A stretch of DNA of 64,000 bases from Microbacterium sp. AG1240 (GTDB lineage Bacteria > Actinomycetota > Actinomycetes > Actinomycetales > Microbacteriaceae), in the NCBI RefSeq assembly GCF_003635115.1, contig NZ_RBXJ01000001.1, positions 1,732,696 to 1,796,695 of the forward strand, written 5' to 3'. Below the pieces are notes generated by a model. The model was not told the DNA's origin. It made no database searches and was given only the letters and a program-made list of their open reading frames with translations. Positions 9,318 through 20,026 of the stretch are shown here, in pieces (the first letter of the stretch is position 1; each line of letters starts with the position of its first letter). A program made the position numbers and the translations under genes.

Positions 9318-9779
9318 ATGACCTCTCGTGCCCGCCTGATCACCAGCATCCCGTTCTGGATCCTCGTCGCCGGGTCCGTCGTGGCCGGAGCCGTGGGCCT
9401 GTGGATCGTCGTCGACCGCCTCGGCACCCTCGAGCGCGGCCTCGTCGACGGCACCGCCACCACCGCCCAGGTCTACGGCGGACAGTCGTGGTCGGTCGTC
9501 GGAGCCGTGCTCCTCGGTGCGGGCGTCGTCGGACTCTTGCTCGCACTGGCGCTGGCCGCCGCGAAGGCGCTCATCCCCCAGGGCGATGCGGCCGTCGTCG
9601 AGACGATCGACTGGACCGCTGACGAGACCGCCTCCGAGCCGACCCCGTTCGCGACCGAGCCCGCCGTCCCCGCCGCTACGACCGCGGCGCCCGTCATCGC
9701 CGAGGACCCCGACGTGGAGGTGCCCAGCACGACCCCGGCACCGGCAGCGGCGACCGAGGGCGACGACAAGCGCGTCTGA
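9318..9779 (+). CDS. Hypothetical two-helix membrane protein with acidic Ala/Pro/Thr tail
   Basis: No function is recognised in this 153-residue protein. Two hydrophobic helices are visible (about residues 8-33 and 55-79), separated by a short polar loop and followed by a soluble tail rich in Ala, Pro, Thr, Glu and Asp, ending EGDDKRV. AGGAG lies about 10 bases upstream of the ATG. It lies between ctaA and ctaB, convergent to the latter, and shares their terminator. It looks like the small membrane proteins often annotated in Microbacteriaceae without known role; a link to cytochrome oxidase assembly is only positional. Confidence 0.75.
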   Translation: MTSRARLITSIPFWILVAGSVVAGAVGLWIVVDRLGTLERGLVDGTATTAQVYGGQSWSVVGAVLLGAGVVGLLLALALAAAKALIPQGDAAVVETIDWTADETASEPTPFATEPAVPAATTAAPVIAEDPDVEVPSTTPAPAAATEGDDKRV

Positions 9780-9801
9780 CGCCGCATCCGCGACGACGAA
9801 A

Positions 9802-9829
9802 AAGGCCGGGTCCCGAGGGACCCGGCCTT
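9802..9829. terminator. Bidirectional intrinsic terminator
   Basis: A 13-bp perfect inverted repeat, AAGGCCGGGTCCC and its complement, is separated by only GA. An A-run precedes it and a T-rich stretch follows, so it can work in both directions. It lies between the convergent small membrane protein gene and ctaB. Confidence 0.9.
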
Positions 9830-9845
9830 CTTCGTGCGCGCTGCG

Positions 9846-10772
9846 TCAGAAGGGCAGGAGCGGGTCGACCGCGATCGCGACGAACAGCAGTGTGAGGTAC
9901 GTGATGGACGCGTGGAAGACGCGCATGGGGCGCGGCTCGGTGCCCCGCACGGCGCGCGTGTAGAGGCGGTGCGACTCGTAGAGGAACCACCCGCCGAAGA
10001 CCAGGGCCGACACGGTGTAGACGAGGCCCATCGATGCGACGGGGATGAGCAGGAGCGAGCAGGCGACCGTCGCCCAGCCGTACAGGATCACCTGGAGGCC
10101 GACCTGCGAGCCGCTGCGGGTGGCACCCAGCATGGGCACGTCGACCTCTTCGTACTGCGCCTTGTACTTCATCGACAGCGGCCAGTAGTGCGGAGGCGTC
10201 CAGAGGAACACGAGCGCGAACAGGATGAACGGGGTCCAGCTCAACGATCCCGTGACGGCCGACCAGCCGATGAGCACGGGGAAGCATCCGGCGATGCCGC
10301 CCCAGACGATGTTCTGCTCGGTGCGGCGCTTGAGGATCATCGTGTAGATGACGACGTAGAAGAAGATGGCGCCGGCCGAGAGGGCCGCGGCGAGCCAGTT
10401 CGTGGTGAAGAAGAGCCAGACGGTGGATGCCGCGGCGAGGGTCCACGCGAAGATCAGCGCGTTGCGCGGCGTCACTTCGCCGGTGACCAGAGGACGCTTC
10501 TCGGTGCGCTGCATGTGCGCGTCGATGTCGCGGTCGAGGTACATGTTGAACGCCGCGGCCGAGCCGGCGCTGAGCGACCCGCCGATGACCGTGGCGAGCA
10601 CCAGCCAGAGATTCGGCATGCCGTTCTGCGCGAGGATCATGACCGGCACGGTCGTGACCAGCAGCAGCTCGAGGACCCGCGGCTTCGTCAGCGCGAGGTA
10701 GGCCCGGAAGGTTCGTCCGAACGTCTTCTGAGGGGTCGCGACCGGCGTGATCGACGTCGTCGAGATGTCCAT
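9846..10772 (-). CDS. ctaB: Heme O synthase (protoheme IX farnesyltransferase)
   Basis: The 308-residue UbiA-family prenyltransferase farnesylates heme B to heme O, the substrate of CtaA. The first aspartate-rich motif [20 protein letters not shown] (about 95-114) is complete, and the second conserved loop reads [20 protein letters not shown]. About eight to nine membrane helices are visible, and the N-terminal [20 protein letters not shown] is typical of the family. Together with ctaA it forms the heme A pathway in this region. It is transcribed away from tkt; the 219-bp spacer holds the promoters of both. Confidence 0.96.
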   Translation of the reverse strand: MDISTTSITPVATPQKTFGRTFRAYLALTKPRVLELLLVTTVPVMILAQNGMPNLWLVLATVIGGSLSAGSAAAFNMYLDRDIDAHMQRTEKRPLVTGEVTPRNALIFAWTLAAASTVWLFFTTNWLAAALSAGAIFFYVVIYTMILKRRTEQNIVWGGIAGCFPVLIGWSAVTGSLSWTPFILFALVFLWTPPHYWPLSMKYKAQYEEVDVPMLGATRSGSQVGLQVILYGWATVACSLLLIPVASMGLVYTVSALVFGGWFLYESHRLYTRAVRGTEPRPMRVFHASITYLTLLFVAIAVDPLLPF

Positions 10773-10825
10773 CTTCCCCCGTTTTCCGTGCTCATCAGGT
10801 CCACCCGAGTCTACGTCATCGGTCG

Positions 10826-10851
10826 CGGGGCCCCGGTGCGCGCGGGCCCCG
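10826..10851. repeat. GC-rich hairpin in the ctaB-tkt intergenic region
   Basis: CGGGGCCC and its complement flank a 10-base loop. It lies 54 bp upstream of ctaB and 141 bp upstream of tkt, so it is not a terminator of either. It could be a leader structure of ctaB or merely a GC-rich coincidence. Confidence 0.35.
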
Positions 10852-10882
10852 TCATGTCACCCGTCCAGACGTCCCGCTTCGC

Positions 10883-10888
10883 TATGCT
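10883..10888 (+). promoter_or_regulatory. Possible -10 element of the tkt operon
   Basis: TATGCT, a fair -10 hexamer, lies about 100 bases before the tkt GTG. No convincing -35 element is seen 17 bp upstream, so the call is tentative. Confidence 0.35.
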
Positions 10889-10991
10889 GAAAACGAACGC
10901 GCGCCTGGTGCCGGCTCCCCCTCCACTCCATTGATGGACGACGGAGCTGCGGCACGACCAGAGGGCGCCGAGATCGAGGGAAGGCGACCGA

Positions 10992-13091
10992 GTGTCGGAC
11001 TTGAGCTGGGATGAGATCGATCGGCGCGCGGTGGACACCGTGCGCGTACTCGCGGCAGACGCCGTGGAGAAGGTGGGCAACGGCCACCCGGGCACGGCGA
11101 TGAGCCTCGCCCCGGCCGCGTACCTCCTCTATCAGAAGGTGATGCGGCACGATCCGGCCGACACCCACTGGCCCGGGCGCGACCGGTTCATCCTCTCGGC
11201 GGGGCACTCCTCGCTGACGCAGTACATCCAGCTGTACCTGGGCGGCTTCGGGCTCGAACTCGACGATCTCAAGGCTCTGCGCACCTGGGGTTCTCTGACG
11301 CCCGGCCACCCGGAGTACCGCCACACCGACGGCGTCGAGATCACCACCGGCCCCCTCGGCCAGGGCCTCGCCTCGTCGGTCGGCTTCGCCTACGCGCAGC
11401 GCTACGAGCGCGGCCTGTTCGATCCCGAGGCCGCCGCAGGCGAGAGCCCGTTCGACCACCACATCTATGTGATCGCGTCCGACGGCGACCTCGAAGAGGG
11501 CGTCACCAGCGAAGCATCTTCGCTCGCCGGCCACCAGGAGCTCGGCAACCTCGTCGTCATCTACGACGCCAACCAGATCTCGATCGAGGACGACACCAAC
11601 GTCGCCTTCACCGAGGACGTCGCCCAGCGCTACGAGTCCTACGGCTGGCACGTGCAGACGGTCGACTGGAAGAAGACCGGTCAGTACGTCGAAGACGCCG
11701 CCGACCTGTACGACGCCATCGAGGCCGCGAAGGGTGAGACCGCGAAGCCGTCGATCATCATCCTGAAGACGATCATCGGCTGGCCGTCGCCCGGCAAGCA
11801 GAACTCCGGCAAGATCCACGGTTCGGCCCTCGGCGCCGACGAGCTGCGCGCCACCAAGGAGGTCATGGGCTTCGACCCCGAGCAGACCTTCGAGGTGGAC
11901 GCCGCGGTGCTGGAGCACACGCGCGAGCTGGTCGCCCGCGGCGAGGCCGAGAAGGCCGCGTGGCAGGAGAAGTTCGACGCGTGGGCCGCCGCCAACCCCG
12001 AGCGCAAGGCGCTGTGGGACCGCGTGAACGCCCGCGAGCTCCCCGCAGACATCGCCGACGCGCTGCCGGTGTTCGAAGCCGGCAAGGAGGTCTCCACGCG
12101 CGCCGCGTCGGGCACCGTCATCAACGCGCTCGCGGCAGAGCTCCCCGAGCTGTGGGGAGGCTCCGCCGACCTCGCCGAGTCGAACCTCACGACGATCAAG
12201 AACGCCAAGTCGTTCATCCCCGAGGAGTGGTCGACCCACGAGTGGGACGGCTCGCCATACGGACGAGTGCTGCACTTCGGCATCCGCGAGCACGCCATGG
12301 GCTCGATCCTCAACGGCATCGTGCTGCACGGCCCGACCCGCGCCTTCGGCGGCACGTTCCTCATCTTCAGCGACTACATGCGCCCGCCGCTGCGTCTGGC
12401 CGCGCTGATGAACATCCCGTCGCTGTTCGTCTGGACCCACGACTCGGTCGCCCTCGGCGAGGACGGCCCGACGCACCAGCCGATCGAGCAGCTCGCGACG
12501 CTCCGCGCGATTCCGAACTTCGCGGTCGTGCGGCCCGCTGATGCCAACGAGACCGCGGTCGCCTGGCTCGAGCTGATCCGTCGGCACGCCGGCCCCGCCG
12601 GCATCGCCCTGTCGCGTCAGAACCTGCCCGTGTTCGAGCGCGGTGAGGGCGAAGCATCCGGTGACGTCTTCGCGTCGGCGAAGGGTGCGGCTCAGGGTGC
12701 CTACGTCCTGGCGGAGGCCCCCAACGGCACGCCCGACGTGATCCTCATCGCCACCGGCTCCGAGGTGCAGATCGCCGTCGCCGCGCGCGAGTCGCTCGCC
12801 GCGGACGGCATCAACGCCCGCGTGGTGTCGGCCCCGTCGCTGGAGTGGTTCGCCGAGCAGGACGAGGCGTACCGCGAGTCGGTGCTGCCGACGTCCGTCA
12901 CCGCCCGCGTCTCGGTCGAGGCCGGTATCGCCCTCACCTGGCGGGGCATCGTCGGAGACAAGGGCCGCTCGGTCTCGATCGAGCACTTCGGCGCCTCCGC
13001 CGACTACAAGACTCTGTACAAAGAGTTCGGTATGACCGCCGAGGCCGTCGTCGCCGCGGCCCGCGAGACGATCAAGGAGAACAACGCATGA
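10992..13091 (+). CDS. tkt: Transketolase
   Basis: The 699-residue thiamine-diphosphate enzyme transfers C2 units between pentose phosphate and glycolytic sugars. The ThDP/metal site is SDGDLEEG (about 163-170) with DAN at 192-194. The N-terminal [22 protein letters not shown] is diagnostic, as is the pyrimidine-domain stretch with [15 protein letters not shown]. The start is GTG at 10992, preceded by a purine-rich GAGGGAAGG. It heads a six-gene operon, tkt-tal-pgi-zwf-opcA-pgl, and its TGA overlaps the tal ATG. This is the classical actinobacterial pentose phosphate operon. Confidence 0.98.
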   Translation: MSDLSWDEIDRRAVDTVRVLAADAVEKVGNGHPGTAMSLAPAAYLLYQKVMRHDPADTHWPGRDRFILSAGHSSLTQYIQLYLGGFGLELDDLKALRTWGSLTPGHPEYRHTDGVEITTGPLGQGLASSVGFAYAQRYERGLFDPEAAAGESPFDHHIYVIASDGDLEEGVTSEASSLAGHQELGNLVVIYDANQISIEDDTNVAFTEDVAQRYESYGWHVQTVDWKKTGQYVEDAADLYDAIEAAKGETAKPSIIILKTIIGWPSPGKQNSGKIHGSALGADELRATKEVMGFDPEQTFEVDAAVLEHTRELVARGEAEKAAWQEKFDAWAAANPERKALWDRVNARELPADIADALPVFEAGKEVSTRAASGTVINALAAELPELWGGSADLAESNLTTIKNAKSFIPEEWSTHEWDGSPYGRVLHFGIREHAMGSILNGIVLHGPTRAFGGTFLIFSDYMRPPLRLAALMNIPSLFVWTHDSVALGEDGPTHQPIEQLATLRAIPNFAVVRPADANETAVAWLELIRRHAGPAGIALSRQNLPVFERGEGEASGDVFASAKGAAQGAYVLAEAPNGTPDVILIATGSEVQIAVAARESLAADGINARVVSAPSLEWFAEQDEAYRESVLPTSVTARVSVEAGIALTWRGIVGDKGRSVSIEHFGASADYKTLYKEFGMTAEAVVAAARETIKENNA

Positions 13092-14209
13092 GCACTCCCA
13101 CCGCACAGCTGTCCGCCGCAGGCGTGAGCATCTGGCTCGACGACCTCTCGCGCCAGCGAATCATGACCGGCAACCTCGCCGATCTGATCGCGACCCGCAA
13201 CGTCACGGGCGTGACCACGAACCCGACGATCTTCGCCGGCGCCCTGTCGAAGGGCGAGGCGTACGAGGCCCAGGTCTCCGGGCTCGCCGCCAAGGGCGCG
13301 ACCACCGACGAGGCGATCTTCGAGATCACCACCGACGACGTGCGCGCCGCCTCCGACGTCTTCCTCCCGGTCTTCGAGGAGACCGGCGGCGTCGACGGTC
13401 GCGTGTCGATCGAGGTCTCCCCCGACCTCGCCCACGACACCGAGGCCACCATCGCGCAGGCGAAGGACCTCGCCGCGCGCGTCGACCGCCCCAACGTGCT
13501 CATCAAGATCCCGGCGACCAAGGCGGGCCTGCCCGCCATCACCGAGGTCATCGGCGCGGGCATCTCGGTGAACGTCACCCTCATCTTCAGCCTCGAGCGC
13601 TACGCCGAGGTCATCGACGCCTACCTCTCGGGCGTCGAGAAGGCGAAGGCCGCCGGTCACAAGATCGACACCCTCCACTCGGTCGCCTCGTTCTTCGTGT
13701 CGCGCGTCGACACGGAGGTCGACAAGCGCCTGAGCGCCATCGGCACCGACGAGGCCACCGCCCTGAAGAGCAAGGCGGGCATCGCGAACGCGCGCCTGGC
13801 CTACGAGCTCTTCGAGCGCGAGTTCGCCACCGACCGCGCGAAGGCCCTGCTCGATGCGGGCGCCACCGTTCAGCGTCCGCTCTGGGCCTCGACCGGCGTC
13901 AAGGACCCGGCGCTGCCCGACACGCTCTACGTGACCGAGCTGGTCGCCGGGGGCACCGTCAACACGATGCCCGAGAAGACCCTCGAGGCGACCTTCGACC
14001 ACGGCGTGATCACCGGCGACACCATCACGGGCAACTACGCCGACGCGCACGATGTGTTCGACCGGCTCGCGGCCGTCGGCGTCGACTTCGCCGACGTCAC
14101 CCAGGTGCTCGAAGACGAAGGCGTGGAGAAGTTCGTCGCGTCGTGGCACGAACTGCAGGGGACCGTCGCGAAGGCGCTCGAGGCCGGCACCGCGGAGGCC
14201 GCTCAGTGA
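13088..14209 (+). CDS. tal: Transaldolase
   Basis: The 373-residue TIM-barrel enzyme moves a dihydroxyacetone unit between sedoheptulose-7-phosphate and glyceraldehyde-3-phosphate. The Schiff-base lysine is at about residue 140 in [15 protein letters not shown]. The N-terminal [15 protein letters not shown] and [11 protein letters not shown] are typical of the longer actinobacterial/cyanobacterial transaldolase class. The ATG at 13088 was chosen because it overlaps the tkt stop (ATGA) and gives the usual N-terminus; the same frame is open upstream within tkt. It is coupled to pgi through a GTGA overlap. Confidence 0.97.
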   Translation: MSTPTAQLSAAGVSIWLDDLSRQRIMTGNLADLIATRNVTGVTTNPTIFAGALSKGEAYEAQVSGLAAKGATTDEAIFEITTDDVRAASDVFLPVFEETGGVDGRVSIEVSPDLAHDTEATIAQAKDLAARVDRPNVLIKIPATKAGLPAITEVIGAGISVNVTLIFSLERYAEVIDAYLSGVEKAKAAGHKIDTLHSVASFFVSRVDTEVDKRLSAIGTDEATALKSKAGIANARLAYELFEREFATDRAKALLDAGATVQRPLWASTGVKDPALPDTLYVTELVAGGTVNTMPEKTLEATFDHGVITGDTITGNYADAHDVFDRLAAVGVDFADVTQVLEDEGVEKFVASWHELQGTVAKALEAGTAEAAQ

Positions 14210-15825
14210 CGTTCGACATCCACGTCACGGGTCACCCGCGCGAGCTCGTCGAGACGACGCTCCCGGGTCTCGTGGCGTCGCTCGTCGCCTCGTCGATCAC
14301 GGCGGGCGACAGCAGCCTCTGGGGTGCGGCGGCCGAGGCCGAAGCATCCCGTCGGCTCGGCTGGGTGCAGGCGGTCTCGGTCTCGCGACCGCTCGTGTCC
14401 GAGATCGAGGCGCTTCGCGCCGAGCTCGTCGCGAAGGGAGTGACGCGCGTCGTCCTGGCGGGGATGGGCGGCTCATCGCTCGCTCCCGAGGTGATCGCCC
14501 AGACATCGGGGGTTCCGCTCGTCATCCTCGACTCGACCTCTCCCGGGCAGGTGCTCGCCGCCATCGACGGCGACGCCGAGTCGGGCGGTCTCGACAAGAC
14601 CGTCCTGGTCGTGTCGTCGAAGTCGGGTTCCACGGTCGAGACCGATTCCGCAAAGCGCACCTTCGAGGCGGCGTTCCGCGACCTCGGGATCGACCCGGTC
14701 GAGCGCATCGTCGTGGTCACCGACCCCGGCTCCCCGCTCGACGAGGCGTCGCGCGCGCAGGGCTACCGCGTGTTCACCGCCGACCCCACCGTCGGCGGTC
14801 GGTACTCCGCCCTCACCGCGTTCGGCCTGGTCCCGTCCGGGCTCGCGGGCGTCGACCTCAACGAGCTCCTGGACGAGGCCGAGGCCACGCTCCTCGAGGT
14901 CGCCATCGACAGCCCCGAGAACCCCGCCCTGGTGCTCGCCGCGGCGATCGCCGGCGGGGAGCCCCGGCGCGACAAGCTCGGGCTCGTCACCGACGGCACC
15001 CACATCGTCGGCCTTCCCGACTGGATCGAGCAGTTGATCGCGGAGTCCACCGGCAAGAACGGCACCGGGATCCTCCCCGTCGTCCTGCTGCCGGTGTCGC
15101 CCGAGCTCGATGCGCTGCCCGACGACCTGCAGATCCTCCGCCTGGTCGACAACGCCGCGCAGTTCCATCTGTTCGAGCGGCACGAGGGCGAGATCCTCGT
15201 CAGCGGCTCGCTCGGTGCGCAGTTCATCGTGTGGGAGTACGCCACGGCCATCGCCGGCCGGATGCTGGGGATCGATCCCTTCGATCAGCCCGACGTCGAG
15301 TCGGCGAAGATCGCGACCCGCGGTCTGCTCGACGCACGCCCCGAACCGACGCAGCCCGCGTTCACGCTCGACGGCGTCGAGGTCCGCGTCTCCGATCCCG
15401 CTCTCGCGGCGTCCGGCACGCTCGCCGGTGTGCTCGATGCCCTGTGGGCCCAGCTCCCACCGAACGGCTACGTCGCCATCCAGGCCTACGTGAACCGCAT
15501 CGCGATCCCGCAGCTGCAGGGTCTACGGGAGCTCGTCGCGGCGGATGCGGGTCGCCCGGCCACGTTCGGCTGGGGTCCTCGTTTCCTGCACTCGACCGGG
15601 CAGTTCCACAAGGGCGGACCCGCCACCGGCGTGTTCCTGCAGATCACCGAGCGCACCGACACCGATCTCGAGATCCCCGGCCGGCCGTTCACCTTCGGCC
15701 AGCTCATCGAGGCGCAGGCCGCCGGCGACGCGTCGGTGCTGGCCGCGCACGGCCGTCCCGTCGTGACTTTGACCCTGACCGACCCGCAGCTCGACGTCGT
15801 CGAGCTCTTCGAAGCAGCCCAGTGA
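14206..15825 (+). CDS. pgi: Glucose-6-phosphate isomerase
   Basis: A 539-residue phosphoglucose isomerase that interconverts glucose-6-phosphate and fructose-6-phosphate. The sugar-phosphate site is [17 protein letters not shown], and the C-terminal segment reads [19 protein letters not shown], matching the divergent PGI subgroup fused or linked to transaldolase in high-GC Gram-positives. The start is GTG at 14206, overlapping the tal stop as GTGA; a longer in-frame start at 14143 would lie inside tal and is rejected. It supplies glucose-6-phosphate to zwf, the next gene, 10 bp downstream. Confidence 0.95.
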   Translation: MTFDIHVTGHPRELVETTLPGLVASLVASSITAGDSSLWGAAAEAEASRRLGWVQAVSVSRPLVSEIEALRAELVAKGVTRVVLAGMGGSSLAPEVIAQTSGVPLVILDSTSPGQVLAAIDGDAESGGLDKTVLVVSSKSGSTVETDSAKRTFEAAFRDLGIDPVERIVVVTDPGSPLDEASRAQGYRVFTADPTVGGRYSALTAFGLVPSGLAGVDLNELLDEAEATLLEVAIDSPENPALVLAAAIAGGEPRRDKLGLVTDGTHIVGLPDWIEQLIAESTGKNGTGILPVVLLPVSPELDALPDDLQILRLVDNAAQFHLFERHEGEILVSGSLGAQFIVWEYATAIAGRMLGIDPFDQPDVESAKIATRGLLDARPEPTQPAFTLDGVEVRVSDPALAASGTLAGVLDALWAQLPPNGYVAIQAYVNRIAIPQLQGLRELVAADAGRPATFGWGPRFLHSTGQFHKGGPATGVFLQITERTDTDLEIPGRPFTFGQLIEAQAAGDASVLAAHGRPVVTLTLTDPQLDVVELFEAAQ

Positions 15826-15835
15826 GCGTGTACGC

Positions 15836-17386
15836 ATGAGTGTCGAAATCTCCCGGGGGCACAACCCGCTTCGCGATCCCGATGATCGCCGCCTGAGCCG
15901 CATCGCCGGCCCGAGCGCGCTCGTCATCTTCGGCGTGACCGGAGACCTGTCGCGCAAGAAGCTCATGCCGGCGGTCTACGACCTCGCCAACCGCGGCCTG
16001 CTCCCCCCGGGCTTCGCCCTCGTGGGCTTCGCCCGCCGCGACTGGGAGGATCAGGACTTCGCGCAGGTCGTCTACGAGGCGGTCAAGCAGTACGCGCGCA
16101 CCGAGTTCCGCGAAGAGACCTGGCAGCAGCTGCTGCAGGGCATCCGCTTCGTCTCGGGCGAGTTCGACGACCCGGAGTCCTTCGCCCGCCTGCGCGACAC
16201 CGTCGACAAGCTCGACGTCGAACGCGGCACGATGGGCAATCACGCGTACTACCTCTCGATCCCGCCCAAGGCCTTCCCCCTGGTCACCCAGCAGTTGAAG
16301 GACTCGGGTCTGGTCGGCGAGACCGCAGCCGACGGGAACGGCTGGCGCCGCGTCGTCGTCGAGAAGCCGTTCGGGCACGATCTGGCCTCGGCGCGCGAGT
16401 TGAACGACGAACTCGAGAGCGCGTTCCCCGCCGACTCGATCTTCCGCATCGACCACTATCTCGGCAAGGAGACGGTGCAGAACATCCTCGCGCTGCGCTT
16501 CGCCAACGAGCTGTACGAGCCGATCTGGAACCGCAACTACGTCGACCACGTGCAGATCACGATGGCCGAAGACATCGGTGTGGGCGGACGAGCCGGCTAC
16601 TACGACGGGATCGGGGCAGCGCGCGACGTCATCCAGAACCACCTCCTGCAGCTCATGGCCCTCACCGCCATGGAGGAGCCCATCAGCTTCGACGCGAAGA
16701 ACCTCCGCGACGAGAAGGAGAAGGTTCTTGCCGCCGTCCGACTCCCCGCGGACCTCGCGCACGCGACGGCCCGCGGGCAGTACGCCGGCGGCTGGCAGGG
16801 CGGCGAAGAGGTGCTCGGCTTTCTCGAGGAAGACGGGATGAATCCCGAGTCGACGACCGAGACGTACGCCGCGATCAAGCTCGAGGTGAACACGCGCCGC
16901 TGGTCGGGCGTGCCGTTCTACCTGCGCACCGGTAAGCGCCTCGGGCGTCGCGTGACCGAGGTCGCCGTCGTCTTCAAGCGCGCTCCGCAACAGCTGTTCT
17001 CGCGCAGCCAGACCGAGGAGCTCGGCCAGAACGCCCTCGTGATCCGGGTACAGCCCGACGAGGGCGTCACCATCCGGTTCGGCTCGAAGGTGCCCGGCGA
17101 CGGCACGCAGGTGCGCGACGTGACCATGGACTTCGGATACGGCCACGCGTTCACCGAGGCGAGCCCCGAGGCCTACGAGCGCCTCATCCTCGACGTGCTG
17201 CTCGGCGACCCGCCGCTCTTCCCCCGCCACGAGGAGGTCGAGCTCAGCTGGAAGATCCTCGACCCGATCGAGAAGTTCTGGGAGTCGCAGGACGGCCCCC
17301 TCGAGCAGTACTCCCCCGGGTCGTGGGGCCCGGCATCCGCAGACGAACTGCTGTCTCGCGACGGCCGCACCTGGAGGCGCCCGTGA
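15836..17386 (+). CDS. zwf: Glucose-6-phosphate dehydrogenase
   Basis: The 516-residue enzyme oxidises glucose-6-phosphate to 6-phosphogluconolactone with NADP. The dinucleotide site is GVTGDLSRKK (33-42), and the active-site signature RIDHYLGKE (about 204-212) with the substrate-binding RFAN just after is intact. The length is usual. Its TGA overlaps the opcA GTG. In actinobacteria Zwf works with OpcA, which is encoded next, giving a physically and translationally linked pair. Confidence 0.98.
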   Translation: MSVEISRGHNPLRDPDDRRLSRIAGPSALVIFGVTGDLSRKKLMPAVYDLANRGLLPPGFALVGFARRDWEDQDFAQVVYEAVKQYARTEFREETWQQLLQGIRFVSGEFDDPESFARLRDTVDKLDVERGTMGNHAYYLSIPPKAFPLVTQQLKDSGLVGETAADGNGWRRVVVEKPFGHDLASARELNDELESAFPADSIFRIDHYLGKETVQNILALRFANELYEPIWNRNYVDHVQITMAEDIGVGGRAGYYDGIGAARDVIQNHLLQLMALTAMEEPISFDAKNLRDEKEKVLAAVRLPADLAHATARGQYAGGWQGGEEVLGFLEEDGMNPESTTETYAAIKLEVNTRRWSGVPFYLRTGKRLGRRVTEVAVVFKRAPQQLFSRSQTEELGQNALVIRVQPDEGVTIRFGSKVPGDGTQVRDVTMDFGYGHAFTEASPEAYERLILDVLLGDPPLFPRHEEVELSWKILDPIEKFWESQDGPLEQYSPGSWGPASADELLSRDGRTWRRP

Positions 17387-18333
17387 TCGTCGAACTGCCC
17401 GACACGACCGTCAGCAAGATCTCGAAGGCGCTCGTCAACGTGCGTGAAGAGGGTGGTGCCGTCGCCCTCGGCCGCGTGCTCACCCTCATCATCGTGACCC
17501 GTCACGGGGCCGAGGAGGAGGTGATCGAGGCGGCGAACGATGCGTCGCGTGAGCACCCGATGCGCGTCCTCGTCGTCATGGTCGGCGGCGGTGACGCCGA
17601 GCCCCGCCTCGACGCGCAGATCCGCGTCGGCGGCGACGCCGGGGCGAGCGAAGTCGTCGTGCTCCGCGCACACGGTGCGGCGGGCTCGAACGCCGAGAGC
17701 CTCGTGACCGGCCTGCTCCTCCCCGACGCACCCGTCGTCGCGTGGTGGCCCTCCGAGACGCCGAAGACGCCGTCGCGCTCCGAGATCGGCAAGATCGCGC
17801 AGCGACGCATCACGGATGCGTCGAGCCAACCCGACCCGACGGCCTGGGTCGACAGCCTCGGCTCGCACTACTCCCCCGGCGATACCGACTTCGCGTGGAC
17901 GCGACTCACGCGCTGGCGCGAACAGCTCGCCGCGGTGCTCGACCAGCCGCCGTTCGAGCCGGTGACGTCGGTGACCGTGCGCGGCGGAGCGGACTCCCCG
18001 TCGACGGTACTGCTCGCCGCCTGGCTGCGGCTGAAGCTCGACGTGCCGGTCGACTACGCGTACCTTCCCGCCGACGAGTGGGCGAGCGGCATCAAATCGG
18101 TCCGCCTCACCCGTCCCGGTGGAGACACCCTTCTCGAACGGCCTGAGCCCGCCGTGGCGGTGCTCACCCAGCCCGACCAGCCCGCCCACGAGCTGGCATT
18201 CCCCCGCCGCACGCTGCGGGAGTGCCTGGCCGAGGAGCTCCGTCGCCTCGACCCCGACGTGCTCTACGGGCGCGTGATCTCCGAGGGACTCGAACTGCTC
18301 GGTTCCGCCGAGACGAGGGAGACGCATGGCTGA
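17383..18333 (+). CDS. opcA: Glucose-6-phosphate dehydrogenase assembly protein OpcA
   Basis: The 316-residue protein is the OpcA partner that promotes assembly or redox activation of Zwf. It begins MIVELPDTTVSKISKALVN, contains LLLPDAPVVAWWPSETP and the later WLRLKLDVPVDYAY, as in actinobacterial OpcA. The start is GTG at 17383, overlapping the zwf stop (GTGA); the frame is open upstream but within zwf. It overlaps pgl by 8 bp. OpcA occurs in actinobacteria and cyanobacteria, which supports the taxonomic call. Confidence 0.95.
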   Translation: MIVELPDTTVSKISKALVNVREEGGAVALGRVLTLIIVTRHGAEEEVIEAANDASREHPMRVLVVMVGGGDAEPRLDAQIRVGGDAGASEVVVLRAHGAAGSNAESLVTGLLLPDAPVVAWWPSETPKTPSRSEIGKIAQRRITDASSQPDPTAWVDSLGSHYSPGDTDFAWTRLTRWREQLAAVLDQPPFEPVTSVTVRGGADSPSTVLLAAWLRLKLDVPVDYAYLPADEWASGIKSVRLTRPGGDTLLERPEPAVAVLTQPDQPAHELAFPRRTLRECLAEELRRLDPDVLYGRVISEGLELLGSAETRETHG

Positions 18334-19117
18334 GTCGATCACCGAGAAGCGGGTCGTCATCAGCCCCGACAAGCAGCACCTCGCCGAGTCGGTGGCCGCG
18401 CGCTTCGTCTCGCGCGTCGAGAAGCAGGTCGCCGGTGGGCTCACCGTCCACATCTGTCTGACCGGCGGATCGATGGGTGGAGCGGTCCTCGAGGCCGCCG
18501 CGCGCGATCCGCGCACTCCCGTTATCGACTGGTCGGACGTGCACTTCTGGTGGGGCGACGAGAGGTTCGTGGCGCGGGACTCCGACGACCGCAACGAGAA
18601 GCAGGCGCGCGCGGCGCTCCTCGACGCGCTCGACATCCCGGCCGAGAACATCCACACGGTCGCCGCGAGCGATGGCACCCTCGACCTCGACGGCGCCGCT
18701 ACCGCGTATGCCGACGAGCTCGCGCAGTATGCGCCCTCGGATCGTACGGACGGCGGCGCCTGGCCCGTGTTCGACATCTGCTTCCTCGGCGTCGGCCCCG
18801 ACGCCCACATCGCGTCGCTGTTCCCCGATCGCCCCGAGATCCAGATCACCGACCGCGCTGCCGTGCCGGTGCGTGACTCGCCCAAGCCTCCGCCCGAGCG
18901 CGTGTCGCTCACCCGCCCGGTGATCAACAGCTCGACCCGCGTGTGGATGGTGCTCGCGGGCGCCGATAAGGCATCGGCGCTGGGCCTCGCTCTGGCCGGC
19001 GCCAGCTACGCGAGCGTGCCGGCGGCCGGTGCGAAGGGCCGCCGCCGTACGGTGCTGTTCGTCGACGAGGCCGCCGCCGATCAGGTGCCCCCGCAGCTCA
19101 TCGACCAGGAGTACTGA
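18326..19117 (+). CDS. pgl: 6-phosphogluconolactonase
   Basis: A 263-residue hydrolase of the NagB/RpiA/DevB family that opens 6-phosphogluconolactone to 6-phosphogluconate. Family motifs are LTGGSMGGAVLEA near residue 50, the active-site region HFWWGDERFVARDSDDRNEK, and FLGVGPDAHIASLFPD. It is the last gene of the pentose phosphate operon, overlapping opcA by 8 bp, and ends 6 bp before the convergent oxidoreductase gene. No 6-phosphogluconate dehydrogenase gene lies in the window. Confidence 0.96.
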   Translation: MAESITEKRVVISPDKQHLAESVAARFVSRVEKQVAGGLTVHICLTGGSMGGAVLEAAARDPRTPVIDWSDVHFWWGDERFVARDSDDRNEKQARAALLDALDIPAENIHTVAASDGTLDLDGAATAYADELAQYAPSDRTDGGAWPVFDICFLGVGPDAHIASLFPDRPEIQITDRAAVPVRDSPKPPPERVSLTRPVINSSTRVWMVLAGADKASALGLALAGASYASVPAAGAKGRRRTVLFVDEAAADQVPPQLIDQEY

Positions 19118-19123
19118 GCGCGG

Positions 19124-20002
19124 TCACGCCACGGCGATGCCTCGGTCCCCGAGCAGGCGTCGAAGGGTCTCTTCGACTCCCTGCGGAGCGCGACAGAGAG
19201 CATGGGCCAGTGCGGGTGAGACAACGTCGAACTCTCCTTGTCGTGATGCGCGGAACAGCCCGAGGGAGAAATCGACCACCGCCGGAGGCAGACCGCGCGC
19301 GATGGAGGCCGTGCGCCACTCCTCGTCGGACACGGTGACACGCACGATCGACCGGCCCGTCAGTCGTGAAAGGAGACCCGCGACGTCTCCGAGATCGAGC
19401 GCGACTCCCGCGGTCAAGGGCGGTGTGATGCCCGCGAAAGCACCCGGCCGGGTCAGAGCGATGACAGCCGCCTCTGCGAGATCATCATGCGCCGTCCACG
19501 ACACCGGTCCATCGGGCGGCACGACGATCTGCCCCGTGGCGAGGGCTGCGGCGAGGTGGACGTCGAGCGATGCGGCGTAGAAGCCGTTCCTCAAGGCCGT
19601 GAACGGCACTCCGGCCCGCGCAAGGTGCGCTTCGGCGGCGGCATGGACGACCTGCGGCGGGAAGAGCGAATCTGCCGAGGCGGCCTGGTGACTGGTGTAC
19701 AGCACGTGCGAGGCCCCGGCCGCGACCGCGGCGTCGATCGCGGCGGTGTTCGCTACGACCGCGGCGTCGCCGCGGATCTCCGCCGAGACCACGAGCACCT
19801 GGTCGGCACCCTCCATTGAGTACCCCAATGATGCCGGCGCGGTGAAGTCCGCCTCCCGCACCCGGACACCGCGATCTGCGAGTGCGCGCGCGCGTGTGGC
19901 ATCGCGAACGCTCACGCCGAGTTCAGCCGCCGGAACGACCGTCAGCAGCCGTTCGACGATCCGACTTCCGAGGTTCCCGCTGGCTCCCGTAACAATTATC
20001 AT
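19124..20002 (-). CDS. NAD(P)-binding NmrA/SDR-a family oxidoreductase (quinone oxidoreductase-like)
   Basis: A 292-residue atypical short-chain dehydrogenase. The Rossmann glycine motif is at the very N-terminus (MIIVTGASGNLGSRIVE), followed by RDATRARALADRGVRVREAD and VLYTSHQAA, resembling the QorB/YtfG-type NADPH:quinone oxidoreductases and NmrA-like proteins. The start at 20002 is supported by GAAGGAAG about eight bases upstream. The gene is divergent from a TetR regulator, with a palindromic operator candidate between them, so TetR control is likely. Substrate unknown. Confidence 0.85.
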   Translation of the reverse strand: MIIVTGASGNLGSRIVERLLTVVPAAELGVSVRDATRARALADRGVRVREADFTAPASLGYSMEGADQVLVVSAEIRGDAAVVANTAAIDAAVAAGASHVLYTSHQAASADSLFPPQVVHAAAEAHLARAGVPFTALRNGFYAASLDVHLAAALATGQIVVPPDGPVSWTAHDDLAEAAVIALTRPGAFAGITPPLTAGVALDLGDVAGLLSRLTGRSIVRVTVSDEEWRTASIARGLPPAVVDFSLGLFRASRQGEFDVVSPALAHALCRAPQGVEETLRRLLGDRGIAVA

Positions 20003-20026
20003 CGATATCTTCCTTCGGTTAGTGAC

